Shown piece after piece: positions 1 to 7,685 of a DNA stretch of 64,000 nucleotides. How positions within the stretch are numbered: the stretch's first letter is position 1; each line of letters begins with the position of its first letter. Under the pieces are notes generated by a model. It did not search any database. It had not been told where the DNA came from and saw only the letters and a program-made list of their open reading frames with translations. The stretch is from Streptomyces avicenniae (GTDB lineage: Bacteria > Actinomycetota > Actinomycetes > Streptomycetales > Streptomycetaceae). The position numbers and the translations under genes were made by a program. Location of the stretch: NCBI RefSeq assembly GCF_000719135.1, contig NZ_JOEK01000001.1:434001-498000 (forward strand), in the 5' to 3' direction.

Positions 1-453
1 CGTGGCGTACTGCCACGTCCCCACCCCGCCCTGCATCAGCGCGACCAGCACGATCGCCCACGCCACGGCCCGTACGTCCCGCGCGTCACGCAGCAGCACC
101 AGCACGGCGAGCGGCACCAGCACGAACGTCTGGAGCAGCCGCAGGAAACCGGGCACGCTCCCGCCCGGGTCCCCGGAAGCGAGCGTGACCACGGCGAACG
201 CCACGGTCGGCACCCCGAGCACCACCCCCGCCACCCGCCCGAGCCGTGGCCCGTCCCCGCGCAGCAGCAGCGCCGCACACGAGCCGACCAGCACGAGCGA
301 CGCGAGGTCGGCGAGCGCCACCTGCCCGCCGCCGACGTCCCAGCGCCCCCCAGGCACCGCCAGCAGCAGCACGGTCGCCAGCAGCGGCGCGAGCCGCCGG
401 TGCGCCCCGAGGCGGGCCGCGGCGGGGGCCGTGCTCCGCAGGAGCGTCGCCAT
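1..453 (-). CDS. O-antigen ligase-like membrane protein, N-terminal part
   Basis: The frame opens with ATG at 453 and stays open to the window edge, giving 151 residues of a longer protein. At least five hydrophobic segments are visible (for example LAPLLATVLLLAVPG near residue 22 and VAGVVLGVPTVAFAVV near 75), with short charged loops, as in the Wzy/O-antigen ligase superfamily of polysaccharide polymerases. The ATG overlaps the stop of the sugar-transferase gene (ATGA), so translation is probably coupled. The partners are a sugar transferase and a GT4 enzyme, which supports a role in polymerising or ligating an exported glycan. The catalytic periplasmic loop lies outside the window, so the family call is tentative. 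Confidence 0.6.
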   Translation of the reverse strand, partial: MATLLRSTAPAAARLGAHRRLAPLLATVLLLAVPGGRWDVGGGQVALADLASLVLVGSCAALLLRGDGPRLGRVAGVVLGVPTVAFAVVTLASGDPGGSVPGFLRLLQTFVLVPLAVLVLLRDARDVRAVAWAIVLVALMQGGVGTWQYAT

Positions 454-1880
454 CAGCTGCCTCCGAACCGGCAGCACTCGGCGGCGGTGCGCAGCATGAT
501 CCGCACGTCCTGCCACAGCGACCAGGTCTCGATGTAGAAGTTGTCGAAACGGGTGCGGTCCTCGATGGACGACGCGGCGCCCCGCGCGCCGCTGACCTGT
601 GCGAGCCCGGTGATGCCCGCGGGCATCCGGTGCCGGTCGGCGTAGCCGGGGTACGCGCGGCTGAAGCGCTCGACGAAGTGGGGCCGTTCCGGCCTGGGGC
701 CGACGAGGCTCATGTCGCCGCGCAGCACGTTCCACAACTGCGGGAGCTCGTCCAGCGAACTGCGCCGCAGCAGCCGCCCCACGGGCGAGACGCGGGGGTC
801 GTCGGCGATGGACCAGCGGGTCGCGGCCTCCCGCTCGTCCGCGGGCCGCAGGGTGCGGAACTTCAGCATCACGAAGGAGCGGCCGTCCAGCCCCACGCGC
901 TCCTGCCGGAACAGGACGCCTGGCCCGTCCGTGAGCCGCACGGCGAGCGCGCACGTGGCCATCAGCGGCGCCGTCAGGGCGAGCGCGGACGCGGCGACGG
1001 CGAGGTCCAGCGCGCGCTTCACCGGCCGCGCCACCGCGTGCCCGCGCGGGGGGTCGATGCGGTGGCAGGGGAAGCCCAAGAGGTTTCCCGAAGCACCGCG
1101 CGCCGTCACGGGATCGGTGCACACCTGCCAGACCACGCAGCCGCGCGCCCAGAAGAGCCGCAGCAGATCGGGGCGTGGAGAAGTCATGAACACTGCGTCG
1201 CGCACAGTGTTCTGGATGACAGCGCGGACGATGTCGCCCGGCGCCGCCAGCACGGGCAGTGGGGCGGCGGTGGGCAGTCTGCGCGGTACAGGACCGACGA
1301 GCCCCACGGGGCGCAGCCCGTACGCGGGCTGCTGCACGAGCCCTGCGGCGACGCGCTGCCCCAGCGGGCCCGTGCCCACGATCAGCGCGGAGCGAGGCCG
1401 ACGCCGTACGGACCGCCGGTGCGCGGCGTGCGCCACGGTACGGGAGACGGCGATCGACACACCCTGCCCCACCACCAGCGCGAGGAGTGCGGTGAGCGGA
1501 AGGGCGGCGCCCGTCACGGCGTCGGCGACGCACCAGGAGACGACGCAGTGCGCGAACAGCCTGGGGCATTCGTCGAGCACCCCGACGCCCAGCAGGGGGC
1601 GGTACAGCGCGGCGGCGGCGTTCAGGGCCAGCAGCAGCGCCGTCCCGAGTACCAGGGCGATCAGCGCCCGCGCGCCGCTACCGGGCAGCCCACCGGGCAG
1701 CGCCCAGCACGCCGTCCCCACCACCGCGCACACGTCGGCGACGGCCAGCCTGCGGCCCGCGCGCGACGCGCTCCCGCGCCTGTCACGCCGCCCCCGGCCC
1801 ACCGCCACGGGCGCTGCCTGTGGCACGCGCGGCGGCCTGATGACGGCGGCCGGGCTCTGGGCCGTGCCTTCGATGGTCAT
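453..1880 (-). CDS. polyprenyl-phosphate sugar-1-phosphate transferase (exopolysaccharide initiation)
   Basis: This 475-residue protein has the WbaP/CpsE layout. An N-terminal set of membrane helices is followed by a nucleotide-binding-like fold (ALIVGTGPLGQRV near residue 165) and a C-terminal bacterial sugar transferase domain from about residue 290. That domain shows KRALDLAV, KFRTLR, SLDELPQLWNVLRGDMSLVG, GPRPERPHF and AGITGLAQVSG. Such enzymes move a sugar phosphate from a nucleotide sugar to undecaprenyl phosphate at the inner membrane, the first step of glycan assembly. I chose ATG 1880 because it overlaps the stop of the upstream glycosyltransferase gene (ATGA) and gives a normal N-terminus. 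A further upstream in-frame start would overlap that gene by about 80 bases. The sugar is unknown. Confidence 0.88.
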   Translation of the reverse strand: MTIEGTAQSPAAVIRPPRVPQAAPVAVGRGRRDRRGSASRAGRRLAVADVCAVVGTACWALPGGLPGSGARALIALVLGTALLLALNAAAALYRPLLGVGVLDECPRLFAHCVVSWCVADAVTGAALPLTALLALVVGQGVSIAVSRTVAHAAHRRSVRRRPRSALIVGTGPLGQRVAAGLVQQPAYGLRPVGLVGPVPRRLPTAAPLPVLAAPGDIVRAVIQNTVRDAVFMTSPRPDLLRLFWARGCVVWQVCTDPVTARGASGNLLGFPCHRIDPPRGHAVARPVKRALDLAVAASALALTAPLMATCALAVRLTDGPGVLFRQERVGLDGRSFVMLKFRTLRPADEREAATRWSIADDPRVSPVGRLLRRSSLDELPQLWNVLRGDMSLVGPRPERPHFVERFSRAYPGYADRHRMPAGITGLAQVSGARGAASSIEDRTRFDNFYIETWSLWQDVRIMLRTAAECCRFGGS

Positions 1881-3073
1881 CGCCGCGTGTACTCCTTCGC
1901 CTCCGGCGCCCGCGGCGGGACCACCGTGGTCAGCTCGCGGTAGAGCCGCACGCACGCGGCGGCCGTGCGCCGTACGTCATGCGCGGCCCGCACGTGTGCC
2001 GCGGCCTCGTCGCCGAGCACACGCCGTAGATGCGCGTCGCCGAGCAGCGCCGCCAGCGCCCCCGCCAAGGCGCCCGGGTCCTCCGGCGGCACGAGACAGC
2101 GCGCCTGGTGCCCGTCCGGCAGGCACTCGCGCGCCCCTCCCACATCGGTGACGACCACGGGCCGCCCCACGGCCATCGCCTCCAGCGGCGCCAGTGCCAT
2201 GCCCTCCCAGCGCGACGGCTGGACGACCACGTCGGCCGCCACGTACCAGGGCAGGACGTCGTCGGAGTGCCCGGCCACCAGGACGCCTGGCCCGGCGGCG
2301 CGGCGCAGCGCGTCCCGTTCCGGCCCGTCGCCGATGAGCGCGAGCCTGGCGCCCGGCACGCGCGCGGCGACCTCGGGCCAGGCCCGCAGCAGCAGGTCCT
2401 GGCCCTTCTGCCGGGTCAGCCGCCCCACGCAGACGACGAGCGGCACGCGCTGCGGCAGCGCGTGGACGGCGGACAGCGCCGCCCGCGCCTGCCGACGGGC
2501 GACGCCGCCCGCGTGCGGATAGCGGTCGGTCTCGATGCCGTTCGGCACGACGGCGTAGCGGCCGTCGATACCGGCCCGCAGCCCCGTCTCCCGCTCGGCC
2601 TCGCTGACGCACAGCAGGCGGGCCGTCCAGCGGGCGGCGTGACGCTCCCAGCGCCGCGCCCACGCCGCCGTGGGCCCGCCGACGGCCTGGAACGACCAGG
2701 CGTGCGGCTGGTGGACGGTCGGCACCCGCCCGCGCACCGCCAGCCGCCCCGCGAGCCCCGCCTTGGCGCTGTGCAGGTGCACGACGTCGGGCCGCAGCCG
2801 CCGCAGGAGGCGGGCGGCGCAGAAGACCTCCCAGGGCAGGTCGGCCCCCGGCTTCCGCCCGGCCAGCCACAGCCGCGTCTCGGCCCCCGCCGCCTCGGCG
2901 GCCCGGGTGAGCGGCCCGCCCGACGGGCACAGGACGACCGCCCGCAGCCCGGCCTCCGTCTGCGCCCGCACGAGATCCGTGACGACCCGGGCCACGCCGC
3001 CCTCGACCGGCTGGACGAGGTGCGCGACGGTCAGCGCGCGCGGGATGCCGCGCGCGGCGTTCGATGTGGACAC
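1877..3073 (-). CDS. glycosyltransferase family 4 protein
   Basis: This is a 398-residue GT-B fold enzyme. The N-terminal half shows the glycine-rich acceptor loop (VQPVEGGVARVV near residue 20) and VVHLHSAKAGL. The C-terminal half shows VCVGRLTRQKGQDLLLRAW and the EX7E-type donor motif in SRWEGMALAPLEAMAVG, then PVVVTDVGGARE. It probably transfers a sugar from a nucleotide donor to the lipid-linked glycan on the cytoplasmic face. The GTG start at 3073 has GGGAGAGG a few bases upstream and gives the usual short N-terminus. Much of the longer in-frame extension is low-complexity Arg/Gly and lies antisense inside the DUF3344 gene. It follows that gene by 14 bases and overlaps the next by 4. Confidence 0.85.
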   Translation of the reverse strand: MSTSNAARGIPRALTVAHLVQPVEGGVARVVTDLVRAQTEAGLRAVVLCPSGGPLTRAAEAAGAETRLWLAGRKPGADLPWEVFCAARLLRRLRPDVVHLHSAKAGLAGRLAVRGRVPTVHQPHAWSFQAVGGPTAAWARRWERHAARWTARLLCVSEAERETGLRAGIDGRYAVVPNGIETDRYPHAGGVARRQARAALSAVHALPQRVPLVVCVGRLTRQKGQDLLLRAWPEVAARVPGARLALIGDGPERDALRRAAGPGVLVAGHSDDVLPWYVAADVVVQPSRWEGMALAPLEAMAVGRPVVVTDVGGARECLPDGHQARCLVPPEDPGALAGALAALLGDAHLRRVLGDEAAAHVRAAHDVRRTAAACVRLYRELTTVVPPRAPEAKEYTRR

Positions 3074-3087
3074 GCGTCCTCTCCCGT

Positions 3088-4152
3088 TCAGGGCCGGACG
3101 GCGGCCTGAAGGAAGACGGCGCCCACGTGGTAGCCGTCCCGGCCGCCGCCGAACCCGATGCCGAGACCGTCGGCGCCGTCGCGGAGGGCGTGCGAGAGGT
3201 CGAGGACGTCGGCGTCGTAGCCGAGGGTGTGGACGTACGCGGGGGTCCTGGCGGTCCTCGGGTCGCCGAGGTCGCTGACCGTCCCGTTCAGGACGTCCCC
3301 CGTGGGGTTCGCCGCGTCGCCGAGCGCGACGGTGGGGCCGCCCGGCACGCGGACCGTGACCTGGTCGCCGTCCACGCCCCGGTCGCCGCCCCCGGCGACG
3401 AGGCCGAGCCTGCCGTCGGCCCCCGCGGGGATGTCCAGCCCGTCCGCGGCGAGGCTCAGCTCGCGGCCCTGGCCGACCGCCCCCAGGCCGTCCCACAGGA
3501 CCAGCTCGCGCAGCGGCTCGTCGGGGTGCTCGTAGGCGGCGACGAGCGTCCACCCGCCCCAGCCGCCCTCGGGCGAGTGGCCGCCCGCGGTGTTGATCTG
3601 GCCGACCGTCCAGGAGCCGGAGCGGGAGGAGCGGACGAGGTCGGTGACGTCGGCCGAGGCGGAGAAGACGAGCGCCGCGCCGGTGTCGTGTTCCTGGACC
3701 GGGGAGTCGGCGAGGAGTTCCTTGTACCGGCCGCCGGGCTCGGCGATCAGGACCCTGCCGTTGTCGGCGGACGGCTTCAGCTCGCCGACCCGGAGATTCG
3801 CGCTCCAGTACAGCCGGGCGTAGGTGACCCGCGCCCCGGCCGGAATACGGAGTTCCGCGCTGCTGGAGTTGTACGTGTTGGCGTCGCTGTCCGTGTCGAT
3901 GTACGCCATCACGTACTGACCGGAACGCGCGGTCTCGCCGTCCTGGGCACGCGCGCAGTCCGGCGCCCCCTCGGAGGCGGTGGTGCCGCAGGTGATCACG
4001 GCGTTCGCGGCCCTGGCGAAGCCGCCGTGCTGCACGGCGCGGTAGCGCTCGGCGAACGGCGGATCCCCGTCACCGGCCGCAGCGGCGGCCGTCGGCACTC
4101 CCGCGAACACCAGCGCGAAAACCGAAAGGAGGTACAGCACGATGCGCTTCAT
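3088..4152 (-). CDS. secreted DUF3344-type protein
   Basis: This 354-residue protein begins with a clear Sec signal peptide (MKRIVLYLLSVFALVFAGVP, then an Ala-rich stretch ending near residue 27). The exported part is rich in Gly, Asp and Val and shows ARLYWSANLRVGELKP and GGWGGWTLVAAYEHP, which I associate with DUF3344, a family of unknown function on actinobacterial surfaces. There is no LPXTG/LAXTG motif or C-terminal membrane anchor, so it is probably released or held non-covalently. It is the first gene of a four-gene leftward operon with glycosyltransferases, suggesting that it is exported together with, or binds, the glycan. The family assignment is from memory of motifs. Confidence 0.7.
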   Translation of the reverse strand: MKRIVLYLLSVFALVFAGVPTAAAAAGDGDPPFAERYRAVQHGGFARAANAVITCGTTASEGAPDCARAQDGETARSGQYVMAYIDTDSDANTYNSSSAELRIPAGARVTYARLYWSANLRVGELKPSADNGRVLIAEPGGRYKELLADSPVQEHDTGAALVFSASADVTDLVRSSRSGSWTVGQINTAGGHSPEGGWGGWTLVAAYEHPDEPLRELVLWDGLGAVGQGRELSLAADGLDIPAGADGRLGLVAGGGDRGVDGDQVTVRVPGGPTVALGDAANPTGDVLNGTVSDLGDPRTARTPAYVHTLGYDADVLDLSHALRDGADGLGIGFGGGRDGYHVGAVFLQAAVRP

Positions 4153-4456
4153 GGTCCCACTCCAAACCCTTTATCGGCAGGCGTTGAAAACCATGACAGA
4201 GAACAAAAGCGAAATCACGTAAAACGCGCGGCCCCGGACACACAAGGTCATTCTGGGATTTTCATATGAACAGTATTTCGGGGAATCCCCGGCGCCCCCA
4301 CCACGGCCCGGCCACCCTCCACGACGGCCGACACCCGCCGCGCACCGCCGCACAGCGGCCGTCCCCCGCGGCACGGCCCCGAGGTGAAACGCCTCACACC
4401 CGCCGCCCGCGCGACAGGACACCGGCCGCGAGCCCCGCCGCCCAACCCACGGCATG
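4153..4456 (-). promoter_or_regulatory. gene-free promoter region of the polysaccharide operon
   Basis: No coding sequence is supported. About 4153-4285 is clearly less GC-rich than its surroundings. On the minus strand GCCGATAA (4171-4178 on the plus strand as TTATCGGC) lies just upstream of the DUF3344 ATG, followed by a GGAG ribosome-binding site. GCCGATAA equals the -10 element described for the sporulation sigma factor WhiG, but no TAAA element is found 15 bases upstream. A 10-base palindrome TTCATATGAA lies at 4261-4270, and CGGGGAATCCCCG follows at about 4279. The rest is GC-rich with no recognised signal. Confidence 0.4.
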
Positions 4457-4460
4457 CAAA

Positions 4461-4494
4461 AGGGCCCTCGCCCCGTCTCCGGAGCAAAGGCCCT
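4461..4494 (-). terminator. rho-independent terminator downstream of tRNA-Leu
   Basis: Read on the minus strand, AGGGCC and GGCCCT arms (with further imperfect pairing inside) enclose a loop and are followed by TTTT. It starts seven bases after the tRNA-Leu CCA end. Stem plus T-run fits an intrinsic terminator of the tRNA transcript. Confidence 0.75.
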
Positions 4495-4500
4495 CAACTG

Positions 4501-4587
4501 TGGTGCGCGAGGGGGGAGTTGAACCCCCACGCCCTTTCGGGCACTGGAACCTGAATCCAGCGCGTCTGCCTATTCCGCCACCCGCGC
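4501..4587 (-). tRNA. tRNA-Leu (anticodon CAG)
   Basis: The minus strand gives an 87-base class II tRNA. The acceptor stem is GCGCGGG paired with CTCGCGC, the discriminator is A, and CCA is encoded. The anticodon stem CTGGA/TCCAG holds loop TTCAGGT, so the anticodon is CAG. A long variable arm (GTGCCCGAAAGGGCGT) and the T-loop GTTCAAC are present. It lies beside fhaA, as I recall for leuT in M. tuberculosis. Unlike the tRNA-Ala and tRNA-Ile genes in this window, its CCA end is encoded. Confidence 0.97.
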
Positions 4588-4892
4588 ATGTGCACCACCG
4601 GCTGCTCGTCCTCCGGTCCAAGTGACCGGCGAGCCGCCGACATCCAGAAGGCTAACACGCATCGGGGAGCCGTCTCACCCTCGTGGCCCGGCCCCCGTCC
4701 CACCGCCCGCGTTCGCTCCGCCCCCTCCGCATTCCCTCCCCACATGCGCGACACTGTTGCTTGCTCCCCCCTACGATCCGGGGGTGGGGCGGTGCGTGCC
4801 GGGGAACCACCTGATCGTCCCGCGCGTGGATACGATCAGTAAGCACTACCACTTCAGGCGCGCGCCGGGACATCGGAGGAGGAGGTGCACAC
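4588..4892 (+). promoter_or_regulatory. gene-free region upstream of the fhaA operon, with inverted repeat
   Basis: No coding sequence is supported. CTGATCGT (4811-4818) and ACGATCAG (4832-4839) form a perfect 8-base inverted repeat with a 13-base spacer, 54 bases before fhaA. GGAAC at 4803-4807 is followed 17 bases later by CGT (4825-4827), a spacing that resembles ECF sigma promoters (GGAAC-N16/17-CGT). TACGAT within the right part could also serve as a -10 element. The ribosome-binding site of fhaA is the strong GGAGGAGGAGG just before 4893. Which promoter is used cannot be decided from the sequence. Confidence 0.4.
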
Positions 4893-5693
4893 ATGGGAGT
4901 ACTGAAGCGCTTCGAGCAGCGTCTGGAAGGCCTCGTCAACGGCACCTTCGCGAAGGTCTTCAAGTCCGAGGTGCAGCCGGTGGAGATCGCCGGTGCCCTG
5001 CAACGTGAGTGCGACAACAACGCGACGATCTGGAACCGGGACCGCACGGTCGTCCCCAACGACTTCATCGTCGAGCTGAGCACCGGCGACTACCAGCGCC
5101 TCGCGCCCTTCGCCGGGCGCCTCGGCGACGAACTCGCCGGGATGGTCCGCGACTACGCGGCGCAGCAGCGGTACACGTTCATGGGCGACATCAAGGTCCA
5201 CCTGGAGAAGGCCGAGTCACTCGACACCGGCCTGTACCGCATCCGCAGCCGGACGCTGGCCGCCTCGGCTGGCCCCGGCTACGACAGCAGGCCGGGCGGC
5301 GTCCAGACGCCCGGGTACGCGCCGCCCCCCGACCCCGCCGGCTACCCGCCGCGCCCCGCGTCGTCCCCGCCGCCCGCCGCCCCCTCGTACGGCCAGCAGC
5401 CCGCGCGTGGACGGGTACGCCGCTGGATCGAGATCAACGGGGCACGGCACCAGATCGCGCGCCCCACCCTCGTCATCGGCCGCAGCACCGAGGCCGACGT
5501 GCGCATCGACGACCCCGGCGTCTCCCGTCGGCACTGCGAGATCCAAGCCACGGACCCGCCCGCCGTACGGGACCTCGGTTCCACGAACGGGATCGTGGTG
5601 GACGGCCAGCACACCAAACGCGCTACGCTCCGCGACGGCTCGCGCATCGTCGTGGGCAGCACCACCGTCATCTACCGGCAAGCCGAAGGGTAA
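4893..5693 (+). CDS. fhaA: FhaA: DUF3662 plus FHA domain phosphopeptide-binding protein
   Basis: This 266-residue protein has an N-terminal DUF3662 domain (about residues 1-120; starts MGVLKRFEQRLEGLVNG and shows EVQPVEIAGALQREC), a Pro-rich linker (130-170), and a C-terminal FHA domain (about 190-260). The FHA domain shows LVIGRSTEADVRIDD, the phosphothreonine-contact motif GVSRRHCEI and DLGSTNG. Actinobacterial FhaA binds proteins phosphorylated by PknB; in mycobacteria its ligand is the MviN/MurJ pseudokinase domain. It heads an operon with fhaB, pstP, ftsW-type, pbpA and pknB. The ATG at 4893 has a strong GGAGG site. Confidence 0.95.
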   Translation: MGVLKRFEQRLEGLVNGTFAKVFKSEVQPVEIAGALQRECDNNATIWNRDRTVVPNDFIVELSTGDYQRLAPFAGRLGDELAGMVRDYAAQQRYTFMGDIKVHLEKAESLDTGLYRIRSRTLAASAGPGYDSRPGGVQTPGYAPPPDPAGYPPRPASSPPPAAPSYGQQPARGRVRRWIEINGARHQIARPTLVIGRSTEADVRIDDPGVSRRHCEIQATDPPAVRDLGSTNGIVVDGQHTKRATLRDGSRIVVGSTTVIYRQAEG

Positions 5694-5702
5694 GCGGGGG
5701 CA

Positions 5703-6218
5703 ATGTCAGAGCTGACCCTGACGGTCATGAGGCTGGGGTTCCTGGCCGTCCTGTGGCTGTTCGTGATCGTCGCCGTGCAGGTCATCCGCAGCGACCTGTT
5801 CGGCACCCGGGTCACCCAGCGGCCCGTCGCCCGCCGGGCGGACCAGCAGCCCGCGCCGCAGCGCAGGGCGGAACGCGGACGGCCCCCGGCCCAGGACCGT
5901 GGCCGCGGCAAGACCCGCCGCGGCGCCCCGACGAAACTCGTGATCACCGAAGGCTCCCTCACCGGAACCACTGTCGCCCTCCAGGGGCAGACGATTACGC
6001 TCGGCCGGGCACACGACTCGACGATCGTGCTGGACGACGACTACGCCTCGGGTCGCCACGCCAGGATCTACCCCGACCGTGACGGCCAGTGGATCGTCGA
6101 GGACCTCGGCTCGACCAACGGCACCTACCTGGACCGGGGTCGGCTGACCACCCCCGTCCCCATCCCGCCCGGCGCGCCGATCCGCATCGGCAAGACGGTC
6201 ATCGAGCTGCGGAAGTAG
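5703..6218 (+). CDS. fhaB: FhaB: membrane-anchored FHA domain protein
   Basis: This 171-residue protein has one N-terminal membrane segment (about residues 8-26, RLGFLAVLWLFVIVAVQV), a basic and Gln-rich linker, and a C-terminal FHA domain (about 98-168). The domain shows ITLGRAHDSTIVLDDDYAS, GRHARIYPD and EDLGSTNGTYLD. It is the FhaB/FipA-type partner of PknB and PbpA and should recognise threonine-phosphorylated targets at the membrane. The start ATG lies nine bases after fhaA, and the gene is followed by pstP after 38 bases, consistent with one transcript. Confidence 0.93.
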   Translation: MSELTLTVMRLGFLAVLWLFVIVAVQVIRSDLFGTRVTQRPVARRADQQPAPQRRAERGRPPAQDRGRGKTRRGAPTKLVITEGSLTGTTVALQGQTITLGRAHDSTIVLDDDYASGRHARIYPDRDGQWIVEDLGSTNGTYLDRGRLTTPVPIPPGAPIRIGKTVIELRK

Positions 6219-6256
6219 GTCCGACCCATGACGACCGGAGGGTGGGAAAGGCGCGC

Positions 6257-7651
6257 ATGAGCCTGTCACTGAGATTCGCGGCCGGCTCCCACACCGGGAT
6301 GATCCGCGAGCACAACGAGGACTCGGGCTACGCCGGGCCCCGCCTGCTCGCCATCGCCGACGGCATGGGGGGACAGGCGGCCGGCGAGGTCGCCAGCAGC
6401 GAGGTCATCTCCACCCTCGTGCAGCTCGACGACGACATCCCCGGCTCCGACATCCTCACCTCGCTCGACGCCTCCGTGCAGCGCGCGAACCACCAGCTGC
6501 GCTCGATGGTCGCCGAGGACCCGCGCCTCGACGGCATGGGCACCACGCTCACGGCGCTGCTGTGGACCGGCCAGCGCCTCGGCCTGGTGCACGTCGGCGA
6601 CTCCCGCGCGTACCTCCTGCGCGGCGGCGAGCTGACGCAGATCACGCAGGACCACACCTGGGTGCAGCGGCTGGTGGACGAGGGCCGCATCACCGAGGAG
6701 GAGGCCACCACCCACCCGCAGCGCTCCCTGCTGATGCGCGCGCTGGGCAGTGCCGACCACATCGAGGCCGACCTGTCGATCCGCGAGGTGCGCGCGGGGG
6801 ACCGCTACCTGCTCTGTTCCGACGGCCTGTCCGGCGTCGTCAGCGCGGAGACGATGCGGGACACCCTCGACGCGTTCCACCCGCCGGAGGACACGGTCCG
6901 CGAGCTGATCGAGCTGGCCCTGCGCGGCGGCGGGCCCGACAACATCACCTGCATCGTCGCGGACGTCCTCGACATGGACACCCAGGTCGGCGACACCCTC
7001 GCCCGCCAGCTGCACGACGCCCCGCAGATCGTCGGCGCCGTCGCCGAGGCCCAGGCGCAGCGCACGCACGAGACGCCGCAGACCCCCGCCTCCCGCGCCG
7101 CGGAGCTGGCACGCCCGCAGCCCGCGCCGCCACAGCCGGGCCAGGACCCGGCGACCGGCGTCTTCGGCGCGTTCACCGACGACGAGTACGTCTCCCAGCG
7201 CCCGCAGGGCCGCCGCGCGCTCAAGCGGACCGCGCTGATCCTGCTGATCCTCGCGGTCGTCGGCGGCGGCGCGTACGCCGGGTACCGCTGGACGCAGACG
7301 CAGTACTACGTCGGGACGAACGGCGACCACGTCGCGCTCTACCAGGGGCTCAGCCAGAGCATCGGCCCGCTCAGCCTGAACAGCGTGCAGCGGGACCACC
7401 CGGAGATCGAGTTGGAGTTGCTGCCGCCCTACCAGCGCAGCCAGCTGGAGGGCAGCATCTCGGCGAACGGCCTCGGCGACGCCGAGGACACCATCGCCGA
7501 GCTGGCCGAGCAGGCGGAGGCGTGCCAGCTGCTCGCCGACCAGCGCGCCGCCGAGTCGGGCAAGCCGGACGACTCCACCGACAACGCCCCGGCGACGCCG
7601 TCCCTCACCCCGCGACAGCAGGAGCTGGCCCGCCAGTGCACCTCGGCATAG
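6257..7651 (+). CDS. pstP: PP2C-family Ser/Thr protein phosphatase PstP
   Basis: This 464-residue enzyme has the PP2C metal-binding motifs in order: REHNEDSGYAG near residue 17, ADGMGGQAAGEVAS, VGDSRAYLL, CSDGLSGVV and GGPDNITCIV near 235. A Gln/Pro-rich linker leads to one membrane segment at about 325-345 (TALILLILAVVGGGAYAGY) and an extracellular C-terminus of about 115 residues. It removes phosphate from Ser/Thr kinase targets such as PknB and its substrates. The start is ATG 6257, which gives the usual MSLSLRFAAGSHTG N-terminus with GGAGGGTGGGAAAGG upstream. A longer in-frame start lies inside fhaB. Confidence 0.95.
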   Translation: MSLSLRFAAGSHTGMIREHNEDSGYAGPRLLAIADGMGGQAAGEVASSEVISTLVQLDDDIPGSDILTSLDASVQRANHQLRSMVAEDPRLDGMGTTLTALLWTGQRLGLVHVGDSRAYLLRGGELTQITQDHTWVQRLVDEGRITEEEATTHPQRSLLMRALGSADHIEADLSIREVRAGDRYLLCSDGLSGVVSAETMRDTLDAFHPPEDTVRELIELALRGGGPDNITCIVADVLDMDTQVGDTLARQLHDAPQIVGAVAEAQAQRTHETPQTPASRAAELARPQPAPPQPGQDPATGVFGAFTDDEYVSQRPQGRRALKRTALILLILAVVGGGAYAGYRWTQTQYYVGTNGDHVALYQGLSQSIGPLSLNSVQRDHPEIELELLPPYQRSQLEGSISANGLGDAEDTIAELAEQAEACQLLADQRAAESGKPDDSTDNAPATPSLTPRQQELARQCTSA

Positions 7652-7685
7652 CGCCCCGCCCCCGAGCCGACTCAGAGACCAGGCC

